From a bacterium (GTDB lineage: Bacteria > Patescibacteriota > Saccharimonadia > Saccharimonadales > Saccharimonadaceae), in contig JAJXWT010000009.1 of assembly GCA_021781475.1 (NCBI GenBank), positions 1-36,896 on the forward strand: a stretch of 36,896 nt of DNA, in the 5' to 3' direction. Below are positions 1 to 9,570 of the stretch, piece after piece (within the stretch, counting starts at the first letter, position 1; each line of letters begins with the position of its first letter). The notes under the pieces were generated by a model that did not search any database, was not told the DNA's origin, and saw only the letters and a program-made list of their open reading frames with translations. The position numbers and the translations under genes were made by a program.

Positions 1-69
1 GACCTACGCGACAAACTGATGCACACAAAAAGCACGGACGAAGTCCGCGCTTTGTTGCATACGCTGTAA
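1..69 (+). CDS. C-terminal end of an unidentified protein (partial)
   Basis: The first 22 codons of the window are open in frame 1 and end in TAA at 67-69, seven bases before the convergent atpC stop. The tail reads as a charged helix ending EVRALLHTL. Too little is present to name a family. It is called a gene because the frame is open from the window edge and stops exactly at the operon boundary. A chance open frame of this length cannot be excluded. Confidence 0.45.
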   Translation, partial: DLRDKLMHTKSTDEVRALLHTL

Positions 70-75
70 CCAAAT

Positions 76-498
76 TTAACGGTGGCGGTGGCGGTGAAGA
101 TCGGCAACCTTAAGGCGCACCATATGCCTGTCTATCAATTGGTGAGCCTTGTCGAGCTCAACATCGTTGGTAGCATTGTCGCGCATCGCAATTGCGCGCT
201 CAAGGGCCGCCTGCGTTTCCGCTTCAATAATATCGGCGCCATGGTCGGCCTCGTCTACTAAAATTTTTACCGTTTTGCCAGTTATCTCAACAATACCACC
301 ACTAATTGCAAAGAATTCGTGGCGTTCGGCAGTGTGGTGCTTTTCAAGCTTAACAGTTACCACACCCGGCTTTGCAACCGTAACAAGCGGTTCGTGGTCG
401 GGGAACACCCCAATTTCACCCTCGATTGTCGGGATCAAAACCTCGTAAACCTCTTCGTTGATTTTTTCGCCCGCAAGGGTAACAAGCTTAAACCGCAT
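76..498 (-). CDS. atpC: F1F0 ATP synthase epsilon subunit
   Basis: Epsilon subunit (140 aa) of the F1 central stalk. It couples rotation to catalysis and can inhibit ATP hydrolysis. The N-terminal beta-sandwich is clear: an opening MRFKLVTLAGEKI strand, then EGEIGVFPDHEPLVT, the family GxxGVLPxHxP signature. A C-terminal helical hairpin rich in Ala, Glu and Arg follows, ending in a His/Arg repeat. It is the last gene of the atp operon and starts 4 nt after the atpD stop, with a weak GGA ribosome site inside the atpD tail. Length is normal for the family (about 130-140 aa). Confidence 0.96.
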   Translation of the reverse strand: MRFKLVTLAGEKINEEVYEVLIPTIEGEIGVFPDHEPLVTVAKPGVVTVKLEKHHTAERHEFFAISGGIVEITGKTVKILVDEADHGADIIEAETQAALERAIAMRDNATNDVELDKAHQLIDRHMVRLKVADLHRHRHR

Positions 499-502
499 CA
501 GG

Positions 503-2768
<2,266 letters not shown>

Positions 2769-2769
<1 letters not shown>

Positions 2770-4304
2770 TAGCCCTCAAACCCTTTCGCAACGCTTTTCG
2801 CGGTTTTTTCAACAAGCGCCACCAGCTCTTCGTTGTCGCCGAACTTTTTGTCGCCCTTACTTAACGTGCGCATGTCATCTTTATGGTCGGTCCATAGTTT
2901 CGCCAAAAGGGCAGCCTGGGCATCCTTAATTTTATCGGCCGCAACGCTGTCAAATAACCCGCTCGTAACGGCATGCATGCTGACAACCTGTTCCCAAATA
3001 CTCATTGGCTGATATTGGGGCTGCTTTAGGAGTTCGGTAAGGCGCTGGCCGCGGTTAATCTGTTGCTTGGTGGCGTCGTCGAGGTCGCTCCCAAACTGTG
3101 CAAAGCTTGCCATTTCACGGAACTGGCTCAGGCCAAGCTTAAGGTTACCGCTCACACTCTTAACGGCCTTGGTTTGGGCATCGCCGCCCACGCGGCTCAC
3201 ACTAAGGCCAGCGCTAATAGCCGGGCGAATACCCTGGTAAAACAGGTCTGTTTCCATAAAAATCTGGCCGTCGGTGATACTGATTACGTTGGTTGGAATA
3301 TAGGCGCTAATGTCACCCGCTTGGGTTTCGATAATCGGCAGGGCAGTCAAGCTACCGCCGCCGAGCGCATCGCTCAACTTAGCTGAACGCTCCAGCAGGC
3401 GCGAGTGTAGGTAAAACACGTCACCCGGGAACGCTTCGCGGCCTGGCGGGCGGCGGAGCAGCAGGCTCATTTGGCGGTAGGCTACGGCGTGTTTAGTTAA
3501 ATCGTCGTAAATCATAAGGGCGTGCTTGCCATTGTCGCGGAAATATTCGCCCATGGCGGTGCCCGCATAGGGCGCAAGGTACAAAAGTGAGGCAGGGTCG
3601 CTTGGACCAGCCACCACCACGATAGTTTGGTCCATCACGCCCTCGGACTTGAGGCGGTCGACCAAGCGCGCAACCTTACTGAGTTTTTGGCCAACTGCCA
3701 CATATACGTTAATAACGCCGGTTTTTTGGCGCGCCTGGTTAATCATGGTATCAAGCACAATTGCCGTTTTACCAGTTTGGCGGTCACCAATAATAAGTTC
3801 GCGCTGACCGCGGCCAATAGGGAACATGGCATCAATCGCCATAATGCCGGTCATAAGGGGTTCACTCACGTGCTTGCGGCCCATCACGCCAACCGCTTCG
3901 CGCTCAACGAGGCCGCGTTGTTTGGTCTTAATTGGCGCGCCACCGTCAAGGGGCTCGCCCAGGGGGCTGACCACGCGACCCAACAGCTCTTCGCCAATTG
4001 GCACGCTCAGCACTTCGCCCTTAAGCCGTACCGTATTGCCGGCCGAAACAGCTTGGTCGGCACCAAGCAAAATCGCACCAATTTCATCTTCCATCAAGTT
4101 AAGGGCAAATGCCTCTACAACGCCACTCGCCGTCGAAATTTCGAGCACTTCGTTGTAACCGGCGCTCCTTAGGCCATGCACCCAGGCAACACCGTCGCCA
4201 ATGCGGGTCACAATGCCAGATTCTTCGAGCCCCTCTGTCAAATCAAGCCTGGTGATCGCGTCACGCAGCTCTTTACTCAAGTCTTGTACTGTAATTTCGG
4301 CCAT
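2769..4304 (-). CDS. atpA: F1F0 ATP synthase alpha subunit
   Basis: Non-catalytic nucleotide-binding subunit of F1 (511 aa). Walker [11 protein letters not shown] lies at about residues 170-180, preceded by [14 protein letters not shown]. The family signature [14 protein letters not shown] is present, with its Ser and Arg near the catalytic interface. AAAGGAGAAAACA precedes the ATG, an ideal Shine-Dalgarno, so the start is firm. It sits between atpH (11-nt gap) and atpG (1-nt overlap) in the classical order. Length is typical. Confidence 0.98.
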
Positions 4305-4315
4305 TGTTTTCTCCT

Positions 4316-4699
4316 TTAGCTCAGCGTCATTTCGGTTAGTAATTGCAATTTATGGCGCACTGTTGCGTCGTAGCGGGAGCCTGGTATATCAATACAGATA
4401 CCGCCAATCACCTGTGGGTCTACAACTTCAGTCAGCTGCACGGTAGGGGCGGCCAATTGTGTGCGTATTCGGCGACGGACCGCTTCGGTGAGCGTACGGG
4501 CCGACGTAACTGTTGCAAGCACTACGCCACGGCGCATCAGCTCGGCTTCAATGTCGCGGACCACCAAATCTGTTTCGCGCATGCGATTAGACAAAACCAA
4601 AAATGCCGCCAGCTGTTTGACCGCCAGCGTGGCCTTGCCGTCAATAACCATACCGGCCGTGTAAATGGCCAGCTTGCGCCGTGAAATTGCCGCCGCCAT
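4316..4699 (-). CDS. atpH: F1F0 ATP synthase delta subunit, short form
   Basis: Peripheral-stalk delta/OSCP subunit, recognised by its C-terminal signature [15 protein letters not shown] followed by a [11 protein letters not shown] helix, and by its place between atpF and atpA. It is only 127 aa, against about 175-180 aa in most bacteria; roughly 50 residues of the N-terminal helical bundle that binds alpha are missing or strongly reduced. The start overlaps the atpF stop by one base (TAATG) and has a GGAG box, so this is not a mis-called start. No upstream in-frame extension is possible without entering atpF. Confidence 0.9.
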   Translation of the reverse strand: MAAAISRRKLAIYTAGMVIDGKATLAVKQLAAFLVLSNRMRETDLVVRDIEAELMRRGVVLATVTSARTLTEAVRRRIRTQLAAPTVQLTEVVDPQVIGGICIDIPGSRYDATVRHKLQLLTEMTLS

Positions 4700-5241
4700 T
4701 ACTCAATCTCCTTGAGCGCCGTATGAATCAGCGCCTCATCGGCCTTACCAGATAGTTTTTCGCCTGCAACCTTTTCGGTCGCCTGGGCCACTAGCATAAC
4801 CATTTCATTATGGAGCGACTTTTTCGCCGCTGCAATCTCGTTTTCGACATCGGCTTTAGCGGCCTTTGCAATCGCTTCGGCGTGCGCCCGCGACTTATGT
4901 TCGGCACGTGTCAGCAAATCGCTCGCTTCGTCTTTTGCCGTGCGGACAATATCACCGGCTTCGTCTTTTGCCTCTTTAAGCATTTTTGCCACGCTATCTT
5001 GCATTTCTTGTACCCGTTTTGTTGCTTCGACAACCGCTTTGTTGCTTTCGTCGATTTCTGCCTGACGTTTTTCAAGCGTCTTGGTAAATACAGGGAACAC
5101 AAATTTGCCCAAAAGAAACACGACAAGCAAAAATGCGACGCCCTGAAATAGCAATTGAATTGGCTCAATGCCAAGCGTGCTTAAAAGATTCCCGCTTTGT
5201 TGGGCCGCTGCTGCAAATTGTGTAAACGCCTGTAGGTCCAT
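4699..5241 (-). CDS. atpF: F1F0 ATP synthase subunit b
   Basis: Peripheral stalk b subunit (180 aa). There is a short N-terminal segment, one membrane helix (about residues 32-50, FQGVAFLLVVFLLGKFVFPV), then a long Ala/Glu/Lys-rich coiled coil expected to dimerise and bind delta. A GGAG box lies 5 nt before the ATG. It lies 6 nt downstream of atpE, the standard order. Length is slightly above the usual 156-170 aa, which may partly compensate for the short delta subunit (inference). Confidence 0.95.
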   Translation of the reverse strand: MDLQAFTQFAAAAQQSGNLLSTLGIEPIQLLFQGVAFLLVVFLLGKFVFPVFTKTLEKRQAEIDESNKAVVEATKRVQEMQDSVAKMLKEAKDEAGDIVRTAKDEASDLLTRAEHKSRAHAEAIAKAAKADVENEIAAAKKSLHNEMVMLVAQATEKVAGEKLSGKADEALIHTALKEIE

Positions 5242-5247
5242 TCGCTC

Positions 5248-5463
5248 CTACGCCTTTGCCATGTAAGCCACAATAATACCAATAATGGCGAGTGAGTCCG
5301 AAAACACAATCGCGGTAATCATCATGGTGCGAATTTCGGCTGCCTTTTCGGGGTTGCGACCAAGCGCGTTCAAGGCGCCGTACCCAATCAAGCCCACGCC
5401 AATAGCGGCGCCAAGCGCAGGGAGCGCGTAGGTCAGGCCGAATGCGAGTGATGTAATGTTCAT
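5248..5463 (-). CDS. atpE: F1F0 ATP synthase subunit c
   Basis: Proteolipid rotor subunit (71 aa), a hairpin of two membrane helices joined by the polar loop GRNPEKA. The ion-binding carboxylate is Asp56 in VFSDSLAIIGI, where many bacteria have Glu. Helix 1 shows no Gln/Glu typical of Na+-binding rings, so proton coupling is more likely (inference). An AAAAGGAGATAACA ribosome site precedes the ATG, the best in the operon, as expected for a subunit needed in several copies per complex. Confidence 0.96.
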   Translation of the reverse strand: MNITSLAFGLTYALPALGAAIGVGLIGYGALNALGRNPEKAAEIRTMMITAIVFSDSLAIIGIIVAYMAKA

Positions 5464-5478
5464 TGTTATCTCCTTTTG

Positions 5479-6294
5479 TTAATTACCTAAATGTTGCGTC
5501 TCATTCTCGACTGTATTAGCGGGTGAATGAGCAGGTTCGGGGGCGCCATGACTTGCTACGCCCAGGGCAGTGAATATGCAGGTAAGCACCATAAATACAT
5601 ACGCCTGAATAAAGCCAATAAACAGTTCAAAGGCAATAAACAGCGGCAACGAAAAGCTTGCAAAATACCCGCTCAATAGCAGCACGACCGCCAGCAGCAC
5701 TTCGCCGGCGAATGCGTTGCCGAACAAACGTAAGCTCAGGGCAGTAAAACGGCTGAACTCGCCAATAAATTCGAGTAAGCCTTCGAACGCGCCAATCGGG
5801 TTTTTAAACGGATTTACCGCATAGCGGCGAATATTGCCAAATACGCCATGGCTTTTAATGGCATAGCCCTGGGCAACAACCAGCGCAATAATGGCGAGTG
5901 CAAACGTAAAGTTTAAATCGGTTGCAAGGCTCCGGAACAAAGGGTGCCCGTTCACGGTTATGACCTCCCCAATCCCTGGCAGCACACTTGCCCAATAGGT
6001 AAATAGTACCGTAAAGAACATGGTAAGCGCTAACGGGGCAATGCTTTTGGCAATTTTTTTGTCAGGGATAATGTCTAAAATTTGGCCGTACATGCCCTCG
6101 ATAGTCCACTGGATCATGCCCGTTACAAAATTGCGTTTACCGCGCAGCACGTTCGCGCGCGCATACAGCAATAGCGCAAACATGACCGCCACCGAAATAA
6201 CGCCTGAAATCATGCTGTTTGTAATAGGGAACGGGCCAATATAAAAGATGGGGGCGGGGGGTAATATGATTTGAATTTGCGCAAAATGGTTCAT
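5479..6294 (-). CDS. atpB: F1F0 ATP synthase subunit a
   Basis: Membrane stator subunit (271 aa from the chosen start) forming the ion half-channels. Five to six hydrophobic helices are visible. The essential arginine lies in ALSLRLFGNAFAGEV, facing the c-ring carboxylate. The ORF track starts 27 codons upstream inside the neighbouring gene in another frame. The ATG of MNHFAQIQ overlaps that gene's stop as ATGA and has GGGGGA upstream, so the start is set at 6294. A late helix is followed by a C-terminal tail rich in Ala, Pro and His. Confidence 0.95.
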   Translation of the reverse strand: MNHFAQIQIILPPAPIFYIGPFPITNSMISGVISVAVMFALLLYARANVLRGKRNFVTGMIQWTIEGMYGQILDIIPDKKIAKSIAPLALTMFFTVLFTYWASVLPGIGEVITVNGHPLFRSLATDLNFTFALAIIALVVAQGYAIKSHGVFGNIRRYAVNPFKNPIGAFEGLLEFIGEFSRFTALSLRLFGNAFAGEVLLAVVLLLSGYFASFSLPLFIAFELFIGFIQAYVFMVLTCIFTALGVASHGAPEPAHSPANTVENETQHLGN

Positions 6295-6545
6295 GAGCGA
6301 TCCCCCCGTAGCTGCCGGCGCACAAGCAATGCAGCGGCTGCGCCACCAATGAGTGCGCCCAATAACATAAACCATGGCCGAGTATTCAGCGAACTATCAA
6401 CCCAGTTACCCGCAACAATCAGTGGCACAGTCGGCACGAACATGCGCCAGGTAGTATCAGCCATACTTGCGAGTAGCCCTAAGGTAGACAGCTCAGTCTG
6501 AGCCGCCGGCACAGTTACGGTGTCGCTGCTTGGCTTTTTCCCCAT
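6291..6545 (-). CDS. AtpI/AtpZ-like small membrane protein
   Basis: First gene of the ATP synthase operon (84 aa). A polar N-terminus is followed by two hydrophobic segments (about residues 33-48 and 57-76; the second reads WFMLLGALIGGAAAALL) and an Arg-rich cytoplasmic end. Size, topology and position match the AtpI/AtpZ 'putative F0F1-ATPase subunit' families, linked to c-ring assembly or to Mg2+/Ca2+ transport. Sequence similarity is too weak to choose between them. Its stop overlaps the atpB start. A TATAGT box lies 8 nt before the ATG, with no Shine-Dalgarno. Confidence 0.75.
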   Translation of the reverse strand: MGKKPSSDTVTVPAAQTELSTLGLLASMADTTWRMFVPTVPLIVAGNWVDSSLNTRPWFMLLGALIGGAAAALLVRRQLRGDRS

Positions 6546-6553
6546 ATACCACT

Positions 6554-6559
6554 ACTATA
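6554..6559 (-). promoter_or_regulatory. -10 element of the atp operon
   Basis: On the minus strand the sequence reads TTGC-TATAGT followed by 8 nt and the ATG of the AtpI/Z-like gene. It is an extended -10 (TGC directly before TATAGT). No clear -35 lies at the usual distance. Transcription would begin at or within 1-2 nt of the start codon, giving a leaderless or nearly leaderless operon mRNA. Confidence 0.55.
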
Positions 6560-6583
6560 GCAACAGAGGAGCAATATTCCAAG

Positions 6584-6796
6584 ATGCCACGCCATAATAA
6601 ATCACAAAAATATACCCGTGCCACGCCACCAACAGGGGCGTGCGAACAAAAACGACGCTACGCCAATCGGGTTGATGCAGAGCGGCAAGCTGAGCTTGGC
6701 ATGCTACAGACGCCCGGGCTCGAGCTCACAGTATACCAGTGCCAGTATTGCCGGGGCTGGCACCTTACTAGTAGACAAACTGGCGAGTCGGAATAA
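6584..6796 (+). CDS. Small Cys-containing protein, possible zinc ribbon
   Basis: A 70-aa protein divergent from the atp operon. Features are ACEQKRRY near the middle and a C-terminal YQCQYCRGWHLTS. The CxxC plus an isolated Cys and the following GWHLT resemble small phage-like and CPR proteins ending in YxCxxCxxWHLT, which often bind zinc; the function is unknown. The start is set at MPRHNK because GAGGAG lies about 12 nt upstream, and the longer ORF would run into the atp promoter. Its 3' end overlaps the end of the convergent pilin-like gene by 29 bp. Confidence 0.6.
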   Translation: MPRHNKSQKYTRATPPTGACEQKRRYANRVDAERQAELGMLQTPGLELTVYQCQYCRGWHLTSRQTGESE

Positions 6797-9212
6797 GTAC
6801 TTGCGAAGGGTTTGGATGTGTCAGCGAATCAACCGTACCGTTACCAAGCTGGCCAACATTATTAGCCCCCGCCGCGTATACGTTACCGTCGCTCCCCAGT
6901 ACATAGGTCGTGTATTCGTCGCGCGTTGATAAGTCGACAGCCGTCACCCCAGCTGGTAGCGTGAATTCCGCCGTATAGCAAATCGCGTAGTTATTCGAAG
7001 AAGTACCGACACCGCCATTACCAAGCTTACCGTACACATTACGCCCTGCACCGTACACCTGCCCGTCAGTCCCAATAATGAGCAGGGAATTGTATTGGTA
7101 TTCCCAGTTACTATCAAGCTTGTTGTAGTCTACTTTTACCGTGCCGTTTTGGTATATGTTCATGTTAATCGGGCTTGTGCTCGACGTACATAGGCCGCCG
7201 TTTGAGCCGGCGTTTGGCATCGTAGAATAGTTAGCAAATTCACCATAGGTATTGTCGCCCGAGCACCACACGCCGGACGTGCCGGGGTCGTACCGCAACC
7301 CGCAGAACGTGTATGGCATCGATATCATCCCTTTCCATGGGTAGACACGCGTGTTAACGTTCCATGTCTGGCTTGATGTCCCGTTACAGGTATACAGCTG
7401 GGGCTGGGTGCCGTTGGCGGTCGCGCCGCCTGGCCTGTCGATACAGTAGCCTGTATTTTCTTTGAGGCGGATTGTGCTATCCGACTCTACTACCCACTGT
7501 TGGGCTGCGCTCCCATTACACGTATATATTCGCAATTTCGTGCCATTTGCGATTGTATTACCCGGTAGGTCGACACAGGTGCTGCTGCCTGTGGTGCCCG
7601 CCGTGCTGCTAGCCGAAAAGGGCAGCCACAGCGCACCCGTATCGGCAGTCCAAAACCAGCGCTGCGCATCGGTGCCGTTACAGCCATATATATCCAGGTT
7701 AGTCCCACTTGAAAAGTTCGAGCCTATAACGTCTAGGCACTGGCCCGTAGCAGTACTCGCATTGATCGTGCCGCCAGTAGCAGTGTACGAGCTTGGCGAG
7801 TTACCCCATACCCACGCAGGGTTCGTGCCGGTTGAGCCCGTATTTATACCAGTCCCTGACTCACTTTGGCAAGTCGTCGAAGTGCACGACGAGGCACCAG
7901 GCGGTATAATGCCTAAATCTCCAGAAAACCAAATCACGCCATCGGTCGTAAGCACAAAAATATTGCCGCCTTGGCTGCTGTGATACTGCATGAGCACCTT
8001 CTGTACCTTGCGCGCCACGCTACCAGCCGCCGGAATTACGTACTTTACTGGCGTGTACACATTACCGTTTACCGTTCCCGCTATTTGGCCTGTGCCGCTT
8101 AAGCCTGCACAGTACAAATTATTATCGCTCGCAATGACACATGCGTCCCTATCTTGTATCTCAACGCTCACCGCACTAAGGCCTGCCGGCAAAATAAACG
8201 GCGGAACAGTCGCGCCACCCGAAGGTACAAGGGGAACATTGGGCATAGATGAGTTACCATTGCCCAACCGGCCCCAGCCGTCGTCGCCTGCACAGTACGC
8301 TTGGGCAGGGGTTGTTGAACTGCCTGCGATTGCACACACATTGTCACCCCCGTAGCCACTGACCGAAATACTGGTTGCGGTAAGGCCAGCCGGCAAACTC
8401 ATTTTTATCCAATAGCCCGTTTCGACCCCTAGGGCGTCATTACTCGTTGTGTAGCCACCCCGGCACCACACATTATTATCATTGCCAATGATGCATAAAA
8501 ACGTTGCGCCAAACCCCGATGTCTTGACCTTTATCACCTTAGTAACACCCGTTGGCAGGGCCATCTTAACGGGCGTTGCGGCATCAGCAGGTGTGCGCGA
8601 ATCGGTCAGCTGGCCACCGCTATTTATACCAAACCCATACAATTGGTTATCGGCTGTCCAGAACAAGCCCATATCATTCGTCGCGTTGCCGCTAGTACCG
8701 TCATACCCCGCGCCACCAGAAAGCATTGGGGCCGCTGTATTTGAGCTACTGTAGTTAAAAGTTGCGGTCGTAGTGCGCCACACCGTATTAGGGCTTGACG
8801 TTTGGGTTAATTGCAACGTCGCCAGCACCGAATACAAGACAGCGGAGTATTGGCCAGTTGTCGCGGCGCCAACACTAAAGGTAGTGCGTACGTTACCGTT
8901 CAAGAGCACGTAACACTGTGAGGGGGTCGTGCTACAGTTAACGCTTGTGTAACCGGTGCAATCCGACTGTGGCGTCAGCGGGCTGCTGCTGCTCCAGGTT
9001 GCGACACCATTGTTGGCCTCGATACATGTTTTTGCCTTAGCCCAACCCGCTTCGGCCGCCTCGCGCGCAAGTTGCGCATAGTATTGTTCGTCAAGCGCCG
9101 AGCGCGTGCCGCTAATAACCGAAAGCGCCACCGAAAGCGCCATTAACACCAAAACCGATGCTAATACCATTGTTGGGAGCGCAAATCCGCGCTGGCGCCG
9201 TGCCATGCTCAT
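6768..9212 (-). CDS. Pilin-like giant surface protein with RCC1-type repeats and a ricin-type lectin domain
   Basis: An 814-aa protein with a class III (type IV pilin) signal, RRQRGFALPTMVLASVLVLM, and a long hydrophobic helix. The usual Glu5 is absent, as in PilX-like minor pilins. The body contains GxG-type RCC1 beta-propeller repeats, for example YGAGRNVYGKLGNGG and YAAGANNVGQLGNG. At about residues 480-625 lies a ricin-type beta-trefoil with three QxW motifs (QRWFW, QQWVV, QTWNV), each preceded by CLD/CVD/CID and YTCNG or YGCNG. The lectin is flanked by propeller repeats on both sides. The likely role is glycan binding on a pilus or the cell surface (inference). There is no Shine-Dalgarno; TATATA lies 5 nt before the chosen ATG. 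Confidence 0.82.
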   Translation of the reverse strand: MSMARRQRGFALPTMVLASVLVLMALSVALSVISGTRSALDEQYYAQLAREAAEAGWAKAKTCIEANNGVATWSSSSPLTPQSDCTGYTSVNCSTTPSQCYVLLNGNVRTTFSVGAATTGQYSAVLYSVLATLQLTQTSSPNTVWRTTTATFNYSSSNTAAPMLSGGAGYDGTSGNATNDMGLFWTADNQLYGFGINSGGQLTDSRTPADAATPVKMALPTGVTKVIKVKTSGFGATFLCIIGNDNNVWCRGGYTTSNDALGVETGYWIKMSLPAGLTATSISVSGYGGDNVCAIAGSSTTPAQAYCAGDDGWGRLGNGNSSMPNVPLVPSGGATVPPFILPAGLSAVSVEIQDRDACVIASDNNLYCAGLSGTGQIAGTVNGNVYTPVKYVIPAAGSVARKVQKVLMQYHSSQGGNIFVLTTDGVIWFSGDLGIIPPGASSCTSTTCQSESGTGINTGSTGTNPAWVWGNSPSSYTATGGTINASTATGQCLDVIGSNFSSGTNLDIYGCNGTDAQRWFWTADTGALWLPFSASSTAGTTGSSTCVDLPGNTIANGTKLRIYTCNGSAAQQWVVESDSTIRLKENTGYCIDRPGGATANGTQPQLYTCNGTSSQTWNVNTRVYPWKGMISMPYTFCGLRYDPGTSGVWCSGDNTYGEFANYSTMPNAGSNGGLCTSSTSPINMNIYQNGTVKVDYNKLDSNWEYQYNSLLIIGTDGQVYGAGRNVYGKLGNGGVGTSSNNYAICYTAEFTLPAGVTAVDLSTRDEYTTYVLGSDGNVYAAGANNVGQLGNGTVDSLTHPNPSQVLIPTRQFVY

Positions 9213-9237
9213 ATACTTATATAGTAGCACAAGCAGT

Positions 9238-9267
9238 TTGACTTTCCATAGTGCTTTTGGTTATACT
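9238..9267 (+). promoter_or_regulatory. Promoter of the glutaredoxin gene
   Basis: TTGACT (9238-9243), an 18-bp spacer and TATACT (9262-9267). The expected transcript start near 9274 leaves a leader of about 20 nt carrying GGAGG before the ATG. Confidence 0.7.
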
Positions 9268-9294
9268 TGTTACACTATATATGGAGGTCACAGG

Positions 9295-9570
9295 ATGAAA
9301 CAAGCAGCAACTACAACCAATGTTACCGTGTACAGCACCCCTTGGTGCGCGTTTTGCAAAACCGAAAAACAATATTTAGAACACCTTGGCGTCACGTTTA
9401 TTAACCGCGACATCGAAACAGAGCCAGCCGCAAAAGCCGAACTCGACGGTAAACTTGGTGGCAGCTTTACGGGTGTACCCGTCACTGATATTTGCGGCAC
9501 CCTTGTGACCGGTTTTGATCGCAAAAAAATTGACGATTTACTGCGTGCAAACGGCCTGGTTGCCGCTTAA
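9295..9570 (+). CDS. Glutaredoxin-like thiol-disulfide protein
   Basis: A 91-aa thioredoxin-fold protein of the glutaredoxin/NrdH type. Strand 1 VTVYSTPWCAFCK carries the CxxC redox pair (Cys-Ala-Phe-Cys). A TGVPV segment supplies the conserved cis-proline, and the C-terminal helix reads KKIDDLLRANG. It is probably a cytoplasmic electron donor or protein-disulfide reductase. The start is fixed by GGAGG 7 nt upstream of the ATG; the ORF track starts 63 codons earlier, antisense to the pilin-like gene. It overlaps the convergent ABC-F stop by 4 nt. Confidence 0.9.
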   Translation: MKQAATTTNVTVYSTPWCAFCKTEKQYLEHLGVTFINRDIETEPAAKAELDGKLGGSFTGVPVTDICGTLVTGFDRKKIDDLLRANGLVAA

